From assembly GCF_000427785.1 (NCBI RefSeq), contig NZ_ATYR01000011.1, positions 124,291 through 188,290 of the forward strand: DNA of 64,000 nucleotides, written 5' to 3'. Position numbers and translations under genes: made by a program. Origin of the DNA: Massilia alkalitolerans DSM 17462. Its GTDB lineage: Bacteria; Pseudomonadota; Gammaproteobacteria; Burkholderiales; Burkholderiaceae_D. Positions 54,444-62,543 of this stretch are shown one piece after another (positions within the stretch are counted from its first letter, which is position 1; each line of letters starts with the position of its first letter). A model generated the notes under the pieces. That model was not told the origin of the DNA. It saw only the letters and a program-made list of their open reading frames with translations, and ran no database searches.

Positions 54444-56027
54444 ATGAACCAAGACTTCAAAAATGCCCTTTGGGCCACGGCCAACACACTCCGCGGTTCG
54501 GTCGACCCGTCCGATTACAAGTATCCGGTACTCGGCCTGATTTTTCTGAAGTACGTCTCAGAATCATTTTCTGCCCGGCGCCAGGTGCTCGCCACGGCTT
54601 TCGCGGACCCCTCCGATGAGCTGTATTTGCGGGATGCTGAAGACCGCATCACCTTCTTGGAGGACCGCAACTACTACGTGATGGAAAACGTTCTCTGGGT
54701 GCCAGAGCGCGCACGGTGGGCGTTTATCCAGGCCAATGCCAAACAAACAAATATCGCCTTGTTGTTGGATGAGGCGATGGGCCTCATCGAAGCTGACAAT
54801 CCCAAGCTGGACGGCCTGCTACCGAAGGTATACGTAAAAACCACCTTGGAACAGAACACGCTGGGCTCGCTCATCGACCTGGTCGCGTCGCTCACGTTCG
54901 ATGCGAAAGACGGCGGCGACGTTATCGGCGACGTCTATGAGTACTTTCTCGGCAATTTTGCGGGCGCCGAAGGAAAAAACGCCGGCGAATTCTTTACGAC
55001 GAAGCCCATTGTCAGTGTCATTGTCGAGGTCCTCGCTCCACGCAAGGGCAAGCTTTACGACGGTGCATGTGGTGCCGGCGGCATGTTCGTGTCTTCCAAG
55101 CGTTACGCTCTGAGCCACGGCAGCCAAGCACGGGACATTTCTATTTACGGCCAAGAGCGCAATCCAAACACTTGGAAGCTAGCTGCGATGAACTTGGCAA
55201 TTCGTGGGCTTGACTTCAACCTCGGCGATTCTCACGGTGATACTTTCGCCAACGACAAACACCCGACCCTGCGCGCCGATTACGTGTTCATGAACCCGCC
55301 GTTTGGCAAGGACAGTGAATGGCCACGGGATAGTCTAATGAAGGACCCACGTTGGACTTATGGAATCCCGCCTGCTAAACCTGCGCACTTCGCCTGGTTA
55401 CAGCATGTGTTGCATCACATGAGTAAAAAAGGGCAATGCGGCATCGTTATGCCTAACGGGACGCTGACAACCACCTCCGGCGGTGAGGACGCAATCCGTC
55501 AACGAATGGTCGAAGACGATGTCGTAGAGTGTATTGTCGCTCTCCCTGGACAACTCTTCCTAAACACGCAAATCCCCTGCTGTATCTGGTTCCTTGCGAA
55601 GGATAAAACGAAAAACGGACGTGACCGCACCGGCGAGATTCTGTTCATCGACGCCCGCAAAATGGGCTACATGCAGTCGAAAGTTAACCGCAACTTGTCC
55701 GAAGACGACATTCAGAAGATTGCGCAGACGGTACACCTTTGGCGCGAGGACGAGGACCGCCTTCCGGTTGCGGAAGGTGAGGAGGCGCCGGTATATAGCG
55801 ACATTCCTGGATTCTGTAAGTCAGCTACTCTATCGGAAATTCAGGCGCACGGTTATGTTCTGTCGCCAGGCCGGTACGCTGGTTCAAAAGAGGCCGAAGA
55901 GGATGACGAAGATTACAAGGAGCGGTTAGATGAGTTAGCAGGAGAACTGAAGGGCCTCTTCGGCCGTAGTGACGTTTTGAGGCTGCAAGTTGCTGAAAGC
56001 ATGAAGGAGCTTGGTTATGAGCTCTAA
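54444..56027 (+). CDS. hsdM: Type I restriction-modification DNA methyltransferase subunit
   Basis: Methylates adenine in the target chosen by HsdS. The 527-residue product begins MNQDFKNALWATANTLRGSV, has the N-terminal helical domain to about 150, SAM-binding LYDGACGAGGMFVSS near 205 and the catalytic NPPF at 283-286, with IVMPNGTLTTTSGGE downstream. ATG at 54444 matches family starts; a GTG 28 codons upstream is less likely. Its end overlaps hsdS by 11 bases. Confidence 0.95.
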   Translation: MNQDFKNALWATANTLRGSVDPSDYKYPVLGLIFLKYVSESFSARRQVLATAFADPSDELYLRDAEDRITFLEDRNYYVMENVLWVPERARWAFIQANAKQTNIALLLDEAMGLIEADNPKLDGLLPKVYVKTTLEQNTLGSLIDLVASLTFDAKDGGDVIGDVYEYFLGNFAGAEGKNAGEFFTTKPIVSVIVEVLAPRKGKLYDGACGAGGMFVSSKRYALSHGSQARDISIYGQERNPNTWKLAAMNLAIRGLDFNLGDSHGDTFANDKHPTLRADYVFMNPPFGKDSEWPRDSLMKDPRWTYGIPPAKPAHFAWLQHVLHHMSKKGQCGIVMPNGTLTTTSGGEDAIRQRMVEDDVVECIVALPGQLFLNTQIPCCIWFLAKDKTKNGRDRTGEILFIDARKMGYMQSKVNRNLSEDDIQKIAQTVHLWREDEDRLPVAEGEEAPVYSDIPGFCKSATLSEIQAHGYVLSPGRYAGSKEAEEDDEDYKERLDELAGELKGLFGRSDVLRLQVAESMKELGYEL

Positions 56028-57357
56028 GCTTTCTGATGCAGTCTGCCACCAAATTGGAGGCGGCTGGGGGGAGGATGATGCGGCGGAAGGGTTGGAGAAA
56101 GTCGCTATTATCCGCGGTACAGATATCCCCAGGTTGAAAAACGGCGACTTTTCATCTGTTCCCCTAAGGTTCGAGAAAAAATCGAAAATCTCCCAACGAC
56201 TTTTGCAGGTCGGTGACCTGGTCATAGAGACCTCTGGAGGAAGCGCCGCGTCCGGGCAGCACACGGGTCGTGCCCTGCATGTGACGAAGGAGCTGCTATC
56301 TCATTTAGGGGGCAAAGTAATCCCTGCTAGTTTTTGCAAGCTCGTCCGCCTAGACGCTAGAAAGGTATCCCCTTCTTTCTGCGCGTATCTTATTGACTTG
56401 ATGCATCTAACTGGGGAAATTGCGGTTTTTGAAAACCAGTCCACAGGGATTTCAAACTTCCAAACTACGAAATTCCTAGAGTCAGTAGAGCCCGTTCTCG
56501 CTTTGACCGAGCAAGAAAAAGTGTCGAAAATTCTGGGCACTTTAGATAGTCTTCGATTAACGTTGTTTAGGCAAAACTCGGTGCTCGAGTCTGCGGCACA
56601 AGTCCTATTCCGAACTTGGTTCATGCGGTACGACCCGGTACATTCGAAGGCGCTAGGTTCGTGCCCGGAAGCGATGTCCCCGAAGCTTGCTGCGGTTTTT
56701 CCAGCAGAGTTTGAGCCATCTGACCACGGCGCGCTCCCCGCTGGCTGGACAGCGGGTGCCCTTAGCGATTTGACGAAGTTATGCCCAGAGTCGTGGACGT
56801 CAAAAAAACATCCGGATGTCATCAAGTACATCGACCTCTCCGGGCTTAAGAAAAACACTATCTTAGCGGCAGATGAGATGGCATTCGCAGATGCGCCCTC
56901 CAGAGCGCGCAGAGTGCTTAGAAAGGGCGACTCGGTATATGGCACGGTCCGTCCAGGTAACCTTTCGTATGGCTTTATCGGTGAGGACGAACAGGGCCTG
57001 ACCGGAAGTACTGGATTCGCCGTACTGAGGCCAACTGACCCAAACGCTGCTGAATTTGTTTACTGTGCGATGACCTTGAAAGAGAACATCGAGCGCTTAA
57101 CTCATTTAGCCGAGGGCGCAGCCTATCCCGCAGTCAGACCAGATGTGGTCCATGCCCAGGAGCTGACGATACCGTCCTCAGAAGTTCTTGCAGCATTTCA
57201 CGCCATTTCGAAGCCGATGTTTGAATTTATATCATTGAACTGTCGAATAATTGCCACGCTCGAGGCGTTACGAGACCGCTTATTGCCGCTTTTGATTACA
57301 GGACGGCTTGCCCCAAATACGGCAGAAGTTCTCATCAGTGAGGCCATGGCGGCTTGA
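56017..57357 (+). CDS. hsdS: Type I restriction-modification specificity subunit
   Basis: Recognises the bipartite DNA target for the HsdMSR complex. The 446-residue product shows two target-recognition halves, the first ending VSKILGTLDSLRLTLFRQNSVL (conserved helix) and the second ending CRIIATLEALRDRLLPLLITGRL, the standard C-terminal repeat. The ATG at 56017 lies within the hsdM end, so translation is coupled. The recognition sequence cannot be predicted. Confidence 0.92.
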   Translation: MSSKLSDAVCHQIGGGWGEDDAAEGLEKVAIIRGTDIPRLKNGDFSSVPLRFEKKSKISQRLLQVGDLVIETSGGSAASGQHTGRALHVTKELLSHLGGKVIPASFCKLVRLDARKVSPSFCAYLIDLMHLTGEIAVFENQSTGISNFQTTKFLESVEPVLALTEQEKVSKILGTLDSLRLTLFRQNSVLESAAQVLFRTWFMRYDPVHSKALGSCPEAMSPKLAAVFPAEFEPSDHGALPAGWTAGALSDLTKLCPESWTSKKHPDVIKYIDLSGLKKNTILAADEMAFADAPSRARRVLRKGDSVYGTVRPGNLSYGFIGEDEQGLTGSTGFAVLRPTDPNAAEFVYCAMTLKENIERLTHLAEGAAYPAVRPDVVHAQELTIPSSEVLAAFHAISKPMFEFISLNCRIIATLEALRDRLLPLLITGRLAPNTAEVLISEAMAA

Positions 57358-57483
57358 GCAAGGCCTCGAAGAGCTGCTTGTTTCACCTCAGCGTGTTACT
57401 CGTTCTCGGGTAAGACGCTTCACTTTGCTCATCAGGGTGGCCAGTAGCTACACTAATCCCACTATTACGCTGTAAGAAACTCC

Positions 57484-60400
57484 ATGACAAAAATAACGGA
57501 AAGCGCCGTCGAGCTTGCGGCAATAGCCTGGTTTGAAGAATTAGGGTACAGCTACGCCTACGGCCCGGACATCACTGGTAACGAAGATGACTGCGAGCGG
57601 GAGGACCACCGACAGGTTGTGCTCGTCGAGAGGCTTGTCCAATCGCTGAGGACTATCAATCCAGGCGTGCCTCTTACGGCTATCAAGAAAGCGGCGACGG
57701 TTCTTTCCAGTTACGAAAACCCGGACCTCGTACAGTCTAACAAAGGATTTCATCGCTTAATCGTGGACGGCGTCCGGGTCGAGTACGTAGCTAACGGAGA
57801 GCAAAAGGCCACCATCGTTCAGGTTGTCGATTTCAACACCCCGGATAACAACGACTGGCTCATCGTGAACCAATTTACGGTTCAGGGACCAAAGCACACC
57901 TGTCGACCGGACTTGGTGGTATTCCTCAACGGATTGCCGCTGGTAGTGTTCGAGCTGAAAAACCCCGCAGACGAGAATGCGGACGTTTGGATGGCATACA
58001 ACCAAATCCAAAACTACAAGACCGACATCAAGGCGCTATTTCACCATAACGCCTTCAACGTGATATCGGACTACTCCAATGCCCGGTTCGGGTCTATGAC
58101 TGCGAATAAGGAGCGCTTTCTCGCCTGGCGCACCATTGACGGTGAAACTATCGACCCGCTTGGTCCGCACCAAGAGCTAGAGACCCTCATCCGCGGGATG
58201 TTTGCCAAGTCTCTGTTCCTTCAGTACATTCGGAACTACATTCTCTTTGAGGACGAAGGGCGCCTACTCAAGAAGATTGCCGGATACCACCAGTTCCACG
58301 CGGTCAAGGCTGTAGCAGAGAGCGTCGTCAAGGCATCCGTTCCCGGCGGCAGCCGTAAGGGCGGGGTTGTTTGGCACACGCAAGGCGCGGGGAAATCCAT
58401 CGAAATGGTCTGTTCAGCGTCCGTCCTGCTTATGGACCCGCGGCTGAGCAACCCCACGTTGGTATTCGTGACTGACCGTAACGATTTGGACGGCCAGCTC
58501 TTCGAGACGTTCTGCAAGAACGCAGAGCTGCTGCGAGAAATGCCTGTCCAGGCTGACACGCGGGAAGAACTTCGACGCCTGTTAGATGGCCGACCTTCCG
58601 GCGGCATCATATTCACGACCATTCAGAAGTTCGCACTTGAGCCGGGTGAGACCAAGTTCCCGGAGCTAACCCGGCGAGAGAACGTAGTGGTCATCTGTGA
58701 CGAGGCCCATCGGAGCCAGTACGGATTCACCGCGCAGTTGGAACAAAAGGATGGAACGCTCAAATACGGCTACGCTAAGCACATGCGTGACGGTCTCCGT
58801 CTATCCACGTTCGTTGCCTTTACTGGGACGCCGGTGAGCAGCACGGACCGCGACACGCGGGCGGTATTCGGCGATTACGTGCACGTCTACGACATCGAGC
58901 AAGCGGTGTCCGACGGCGCGACAGTGCCGGTGTACTACGAGGGCCGCCTGGTGAAGCTCGACCTTAAGGCCGAGGAAACCCCTCACATCGATGAGCAGGC
59001 GGAAGAACTCAGCGAGGGTGAGGAAGAGTTTGCGACCTCGGCGCGATACAAGAAGTGGGCCGCGTTGGAGAAAATTGTGGCGGCTCAGCCTCGGTTAGCA
59101 CAGGTCGCGAAAGACCTGATTGACCATTTCGAAGAACGCCAAAAGGCACAGTTCGGAAAGGCGATGGTGGTCGCCATGAGCCGCGAGGCCTGCGTCCAGT
59201 TATACAACGAAATCGTCAAGCTACGTCCTGATTGGCACGACGAAGATGCCTCGAAGGGCGCGATTAAGATTGTAATGACCGGGGTATCGAGCGACAAGCC
59301 CCATATCCGAGAGCACGTCTACCCCAAGGAGACTCGAAAGAGTCTTGAGAAACGCTTTAAGAGCGAAACCGACCCCCTTAAAATTGTCATCGTACGCGAC
59401 ATGTGGCTTACCGGCTTCGATGCACCCGTCGTCAATACCTTGTATGTCGATAAGCCGATGAAGGGCCATAATCTGATGCAGGCCATTGCACGGGCCAACC
59501 GGGTATTCAAGGATAAACCCGGCGGCCTGGTGGTGGACTATATCGGAATCGCCGACGAACTCAAGACCGCTCTGCATGAATACACTGCGAGCAAAGGCAA
59601 GGGCCGGCCTACGATTGACTCGGCAGAAGCGCTGAGCATTTTCCTGGACGAAATGGACGTATTGCGCGGCCTGCTGCATGGCTGCGATTACACTGGGTTC
59701 AGGACCAGGGCACTTGCCGTTCTGCCGAAGGCCGTGGACCACTTGCTGAAACAGACTCACAAGGAGAAGGCCAAGGAAGGGCGCCGACTGTTTGCTGACC
59801 ACGTCTTGGCCGCCACCCAGGCATTCGCGCTGTCCTGCACGCTTGATGAAGCAGGGGAATACCGCGATGAGCTTGCATTCTTTCAAGCCATTAAGGCAGT
59901 TCTGACAAAAGCAGACCCGAGGAAAGCATTGACAGACGAGGCGAAGGAGCACGCAATGCGCCAAATCATATCGGGTGCATTGGTATCTGAAGATGTCATC
60001 GACATTTTCGAAGTCGCAGGGCTCAAAAAGCCGGACCTCAGCATATTGTCGGACGAGTTCCTCGACGGCGTTCGCCACATGGAGCATCGCAACCTGGCGG
60101 TCGAGCTCCTGGAACGCTTGCTGCGAAACGAAATCAAGGCGAAGTTCCGTACCAACGTAGTCAAGAAGGGAAAGTTCTCAGACCTTCTTGAGGCTGCGTT
60201 GAATCGGTATCGTGCACGAGCCATCGAGACTGCTCAAATTATCGAGGAGTTAATCGCGATGGCAAAGGAGTTCGAGAAGGACGCTAGCCGCGCAGCCGAA
60301 CTGGGCTTAAACAAGGACGAGCTCGCATTCTACGACGCGCTCGTGACTAACGAAGCATCCGTGCGGGAGATGGGGGACGTTGAACTCAAAGCGCTCGCCC

Positions 60401-60594
60401 AAGAGCTGACCGTAAAGCTCAAGGCTAATGCCTCGGTTGACTGGTCTAAACGCGACTCAGTACGTGCTGCCATGATGGTCAAGGTGCGGCACATCCTTGC
60501 AAACCACAAGTATCCCCCTGACAAGGCACAAGCCGCGGTCGAGTTGGTGATGAAACAGGCAGAAGTCTTGTCCGATGACTGGGCTCCAACGTAG
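57484..60594 (+). CDS. hsdR: Type I restriction endonuclease subunit
   Basis: Translocates along and cleaves unmodified DNA. The 1036-residue protein has the N-terminal PD-(D/E)xK nuclease (RPDLVVFLNGLPLVVFELKN, about 141-160), an SF2 motor with Walker A HTQGAGKS near 300 and DEAH near 406, and the C-terminal helical region. It starts 126 bp after hsdS, behind a weak TTGCTC/TACACT promoter candidate, so it may have its own transcription. Length normal; no frameshift. Confidence 0.95.
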   Translation: MTKITESAVELAAIAWFEELGYSYAYGPDITGNEDDCEREDHRQVVLVERLVQSLRTINPGVPLTAIKKAATVLSSYENPDLVQSNKGFHRLIVDGVRVEYVANGEQKATIVQVVDFNTPDNNDWLIVNQFTVQGPKHTCRPDLVVFLNGLPLVVFELKNPADENADVWMAYNQIQNYKTDIKALFHHNAFNVISDYSNARFGSMTANKERFLAWRTIDGETIDPLGPHQELETLIRGMFAKSLFLQYIRNYILFEDEGRLLKKIAGYHQFHAVKAVAESVVKASVPGGSRKGGVVWHTQGAGKSIEMVCSASVLLMDPRLSNPTLVFVTDRNDLDGQLFETFCKNAELLREMPVQADTREELRRLLDGRPSGGIIFTTIQKFALEPGETKFPELTRRENVVVICDEAHRSQYGFTAQLEQKDGTLKYGYAKHMRDGLRLSTFVAFTGTPVSSTDRDTRAVFGDYVHVYDIEQAVSDGATVPVYYEGRLVKLDLKAEETPHIDEQAEELSEGEEEFATSARYKKWAALEKIVAAQPRLAQVAKDLIDHFEERQKAQFGKAMVVAMSREACVQLYNEIVKLRPDWHDEDASKGAIKIVMTGVSSDKPHIREHVYPKETRKSLEKRFKSETDPLKIVIVRDMWLTGFDAPVVNTLYVDKPMKGHNLMQAIARANRVFKDKPGGLVVDYIGIADELKTALHEYTASKGKGRPTIDSAEALSIFLDEMDVLRGLLHGCDYTGFRTRALAVLPKAVDHLLKQTHKEKAKEGRRLFADHVLAATQAFALSCTLDEAGEYRDELAFFQAIKAVLTKADPRKALTDEAKEHAMRQIISGALVSEDVIDIFEVAGLKKPDLSILSDEFLDGVRHMEHRNLAVELLERLLRNEIKAKFRTNVVKKGKFSDLLEAALNRYRARAIETAQIIEELIAMAKEFEKDASRAAELGLNKDELAFYDALVTNEASVREMGDVELKALAQELTVKLKANASVDWSKRDSVRAAMMVKVRHILANHKYPPDKAQAAVELVMKQAEVLSDDWAPT

Positions 60595-60751
60595 GAATCG
60601 CCCGTCCACGGGCGGCGCTGATTCAGGCATTCTCGCATCCTGCCGCCGTACAGTTGAGCTGGCTCAAGTTGTGCAGCAGCCTGTTGCACAAACGGGCAGT
60701 TGGCCAGGTTGCGAGGCTGTGGCGCCTCCCCTTCGGTTGTGCCGGCTCAAC

Positions 60752-60880
60752 TCAACTCAACAGAATCACTGCGCCGACGGCTACGGCAAGGCCGAGTGAC
60801 ATTGCCGCGACTGCGGTGTTCACGAGAATTTTCAGTGCACGCGATTCGTCTGCCAGAAAGTCATGAAGTGCTCTGCTCAT
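60752..60880 (-). CDS. 42-residue single-span membrane protein
   Basis: Reads MSRALHDFLADESRALKILV then NTAVAAMSLGLAVAVGAVIL and LS: a charged N-terminus followed by one membrane span. AGGAGG seven bases before the ATG is a perfect ribosome-binding site. It follows the HAD gene by 10 bp, with a palindrome copy at each end of the gene. Confidence 0.6.
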   Translation of the reverse strand: MSRALHDFLADESRALKILVNTAVAAMSLGLAVAVGAVILLS

Positions 60881-60890
60881 TGTTACCTCC

Positions 60891-61481
60891 TTAGGTTGAG
60901 CCGGCTAAATTCGAGCCGAACAGTCTGTCCACCGTCGATGGAACACCCAATTCTGGCGGCAGTCGAGACTCGAGCACGCCACCGGTGCACAGCAGTTCTA
61001 GTGCGTGCGATAGTTCCTCGGATATGCCAGGCTGTGCTAGTCCGTGCCAGTTATTCGTTGGCGAGACTACTAGATGACGGCGCTCAGCCGGCCAGCCGTC
61101 CACGTCGTCGTCCAGCGCCAGCCAGCGCCCGACTCCGCGTTCTTCGACATCAGTAGTGATTGCGTCGTGTCGAGTATGCGGCGGAAACTGCAGCAGAAAT
61201 CCTTTCCATATCGTCCCGACCACTCTCGCCCGCAGGCCCGGTGGCAGCTGCTGCACCGCGTATTCGTAACCGAGGGTACGGACCCAACTCGTGGCTAATG
61301 AAATTCTCACATCCGGAAACGCCTCGAGGATGCGCTCGAGCAAAGGCGCGTGCTCGAACAGTTGATGGTCTGTTGGCTGCCCTCCGACATAGACCCGCGG
61401 TTGAGCCGGCTCAAGTTTCGTCACGCGCACATCCGCTGGGTGAAGTACACCGTCGTAATCGAGATATAAAATTGGCGCCAT
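60891..61481 (-). CDS. HAD-fold phosphatase of the Swiss-army-knife RNA-repair type
   Basis: A 196-residue protein beginning MAPILYLDYDGVLHPADVRV, with catalytic Asp8 and Asp10. LLERILEAFPDVRISLATSW carries the motif II Ser/Thr, and WLALDDDVDGW holds the motif IV acids. This pattern matches the HAD_SAK_2 group, found alone or with RNA-repair enzymes and in defence or conflict loci; its substrate here is unknown. AGGAG precedes the ATG. A palindrome copy lies in frame near residue 24 and encodes LEPAQ; another forms the last codons. Confidence 0.72.
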   Translation of the reverse strand: MAPILYLDYDGVLHPADVRVTKLEPAQPRVYVGGQPTDHQLFEHAPLLERILEAFPDVRISLATSWVRTLGYEYAVQQLPPGLRARVVGTIWKGFLLQFPPHTRHDAITTDVEERGVGRWLALDDDVDGWPAERRHLVVSPTNNWHGLAQPGISEELSHALELLCTGGVLESRLPPELGVPSTVDRLFGSNLAGST

Positions 61482-61508
61482 AGGTCTCCTAAAAGCAGTT
61501 GAGCCGGC

Positions 61509-61631
61509 TCAAGCCTGCAGAGTGACTGCCGCCAGGGCGCCCAACGAAGCGATAATTACGGCACCCAGCGCCATCGTCAAGCGGTGATAGCGCCTGTTAT
61601 CGCTTATCACTGCAGTCATCCATTTGAGCAT
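61509..61631 (-). CDS. 40-residue single-span membrane protein
   Basis: Reads MLKWMTAVISDNRRYHRLTM then ALGAVIIASLGALAAVTLQA: a basic N-terminus and one membrane span. GGGAGG lies five bases before the ATG. Its TGA stop is part of the TTGAGCCGGCTCAA copy at 61499. First gene of the right small-gene operon. Confidence 0.6.
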   Translation of the reverse strand: MLKWMTAVISDNRRYHRLTMALGAVIIASLGALAAVTLQA

Positions 61632-61710
61632 GTAGGCCTCCCATCAACGAGTGCTCAGTTTATCTTGAATCCAGTATCATCAGGACTCCCCTTTTGCTCG
61701 CAGGCGCACT

Positions 61711-61851
61711 ATGAAATCGCCGATGTACTATCTCGAAACCAGTGCCGGCCGCGCTAGGGTCGTTAGGGTCTTGGAAGTCATTGCGCTTACCGGTAGCGCT
61801 ATTGTTACCGTAGTTTTATCGGTTGCAATCTACCTGCGAGACTATGCATGA
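61711..61851 (+). CDS. 46-residue single-span membrane protein
   Basis: Reads MKSPMYYLETSAGRARVVRV then LEVIALTGSAIVTVVLSVAI and YLRDYA, with one membrane span. It is divergent from the 40-residue gene and overlaps the next, broken, frame by four bases (ATGA). No strong ribosome-binding site. Confidence 0.5.
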   Translation: MKSPMYYLETSAGRARVVRVLEVIALTGSAIVTVVLSVAIYLRDYA

Positions 61852-62021
61852 AGCCGGACTGAGACATCCTCAAGCGGCGGCTGCGGCCGGTGACGCCGGA
61901 GCGGATGGTGGAGATTGTGCGAGAGCAGCGCGGACCAGGCTCCAAGGGCGAGCAGCTTATGCTAGCAGACGCTGGTCTCGAAGAAGAAGTGCGCAACCTT
62001 CTTCCCCCCGCGCAGATGTAA
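61848..62021 (+). pseudogene. Small gene with an in-frame TGA at codon 5
   Basis: ATG at 61848 overlaps the previous stop. The frame reads MKPD, TGA (61860-61862), then DILKRRLRPVTPERMVEIVR, EQRGPGSKGEQLMLADAGLE and EEVRNLLPPAQM to a TAA at 62019. The downstream part has protein-like composition, and a single TGG-to-TGA change would explain the break. Alternatively translation starts at an internal GTG or ATG. Confidence 0.4.
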
Positions 62022-62030
62022 GGAGCTTTT

Positions 62031-62054
62031 CGCGGAGCGGCCCGGGGGCAGGCC
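62031..62054 (+). repeat. Dispersed GC-rich repeat, right copy
   Basis: GCGGAGCGGCCCGGGGGCAG followed by GCC matches the copy at 42976-43000 with one base missing and one or two changes. It lies 10 bp after a stop codon, as the left copy lies 16 bp after one. Confidence 0.5.
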
Positions 62055-62537
62055 CATCTAGTTATTCCTGGGGTAGAAAACGGAGTTCATCTGCTCAGGT
62101 GGGAATCGCTGGTGCAGCGATACGCTGAGCTCTCGCAAGGGTGCGCTTACCCTCAATTGTTGCCAATAGGAGATTTCACTTGGCTCTTGGCAGTGACGAC
62201 AGAACTTGAAGTGGTTAATCGATGGGGTGAGGCGCCGGTACGCTTCAGCTTGCCCCGCCACAGGCATGTTGGCCAGGCCTGCTAGGTAGGCGCTGACGGC
62301 GCGCTGCCCAGAGGCGTGAGTAACCTTGTGGCTTTGCGCCAGCACCACGGGCACTGCCAGTGGCAGACAACGTCGTATATAGTATCGTCGTTCATAGCGC
62401 CAGCTTAGCGTACTCTGCAGCGGCCGCAGCGCATGCACTCTTGTATAAGCAATTGGCCAACTCGATAGCAAACTAACAAAGAAAGTGCACTTGCCGCCCC
62501 ACGTCAGCATAGGTAGGACTTGCGGTGCACATACTGC

Positions 62538-62543
62538 TTTACA
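62538..62543 (+). promoter_or_regulatory. -35 half of the split promoter at the element's right end
   Basis: TTTACA matches the -35 consensus at five of six bases. In the chromosome the hexamer 16 bp downstream is comM sequence (TGCCCG). If ends are joined through ACCAT, the spacer becomes 16 bp and the -10 is the TATAAT of 41142-41147, pointing into the recombinase gene. Confidence 0.6.

Larger units (their letters stand above)
60654..61512. repeat. TTGAGCCGGCTCAA palindrome family, right cluster
   Basis: Exact copies at 61401-61414 and 61499-61512. Variants: TTGAGCTGGCTCAA at 60654-60667, TTGTGCCGGCTCAA at 60737-60750 and TTGAGCCGGCTAAA at 60896-60909. The 61499 copy supplies the TGA stop of the 40-residue gene; the 60737 copy directly follows the stop of the 42-residue gene; the 61401 copy is in frame inside the HAD gene (LEPAQ), and the 60896 copy encodes its last residues. 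Confidence 0.9.
62022..62543. other. Right-end region of the element with doubtful minus-strand frames
   Basis: Two adjacent minus-strand frames occur: 62282-62395 (37 residues, with CHWQCPWCW) and 62058-62267 (69 residues, with FKFCRHCQEP). Both carry paired Cys, so they might be the halves of one frameshifted zinc-ribbon gene, but start signals are weak. The second copy of the GC-rich dispersed repeat is at 62031-62054. Confidence 0.35.

Noticed and set aside
53269..61512. Palindrome TTGAGCCGGCTCAA as the recognition site of the adjacent HsdS
   Set aside because: Type I targets are bipartite and asymmetric with a non-specific gap; a continuous 14-bp palindrome does not fit.
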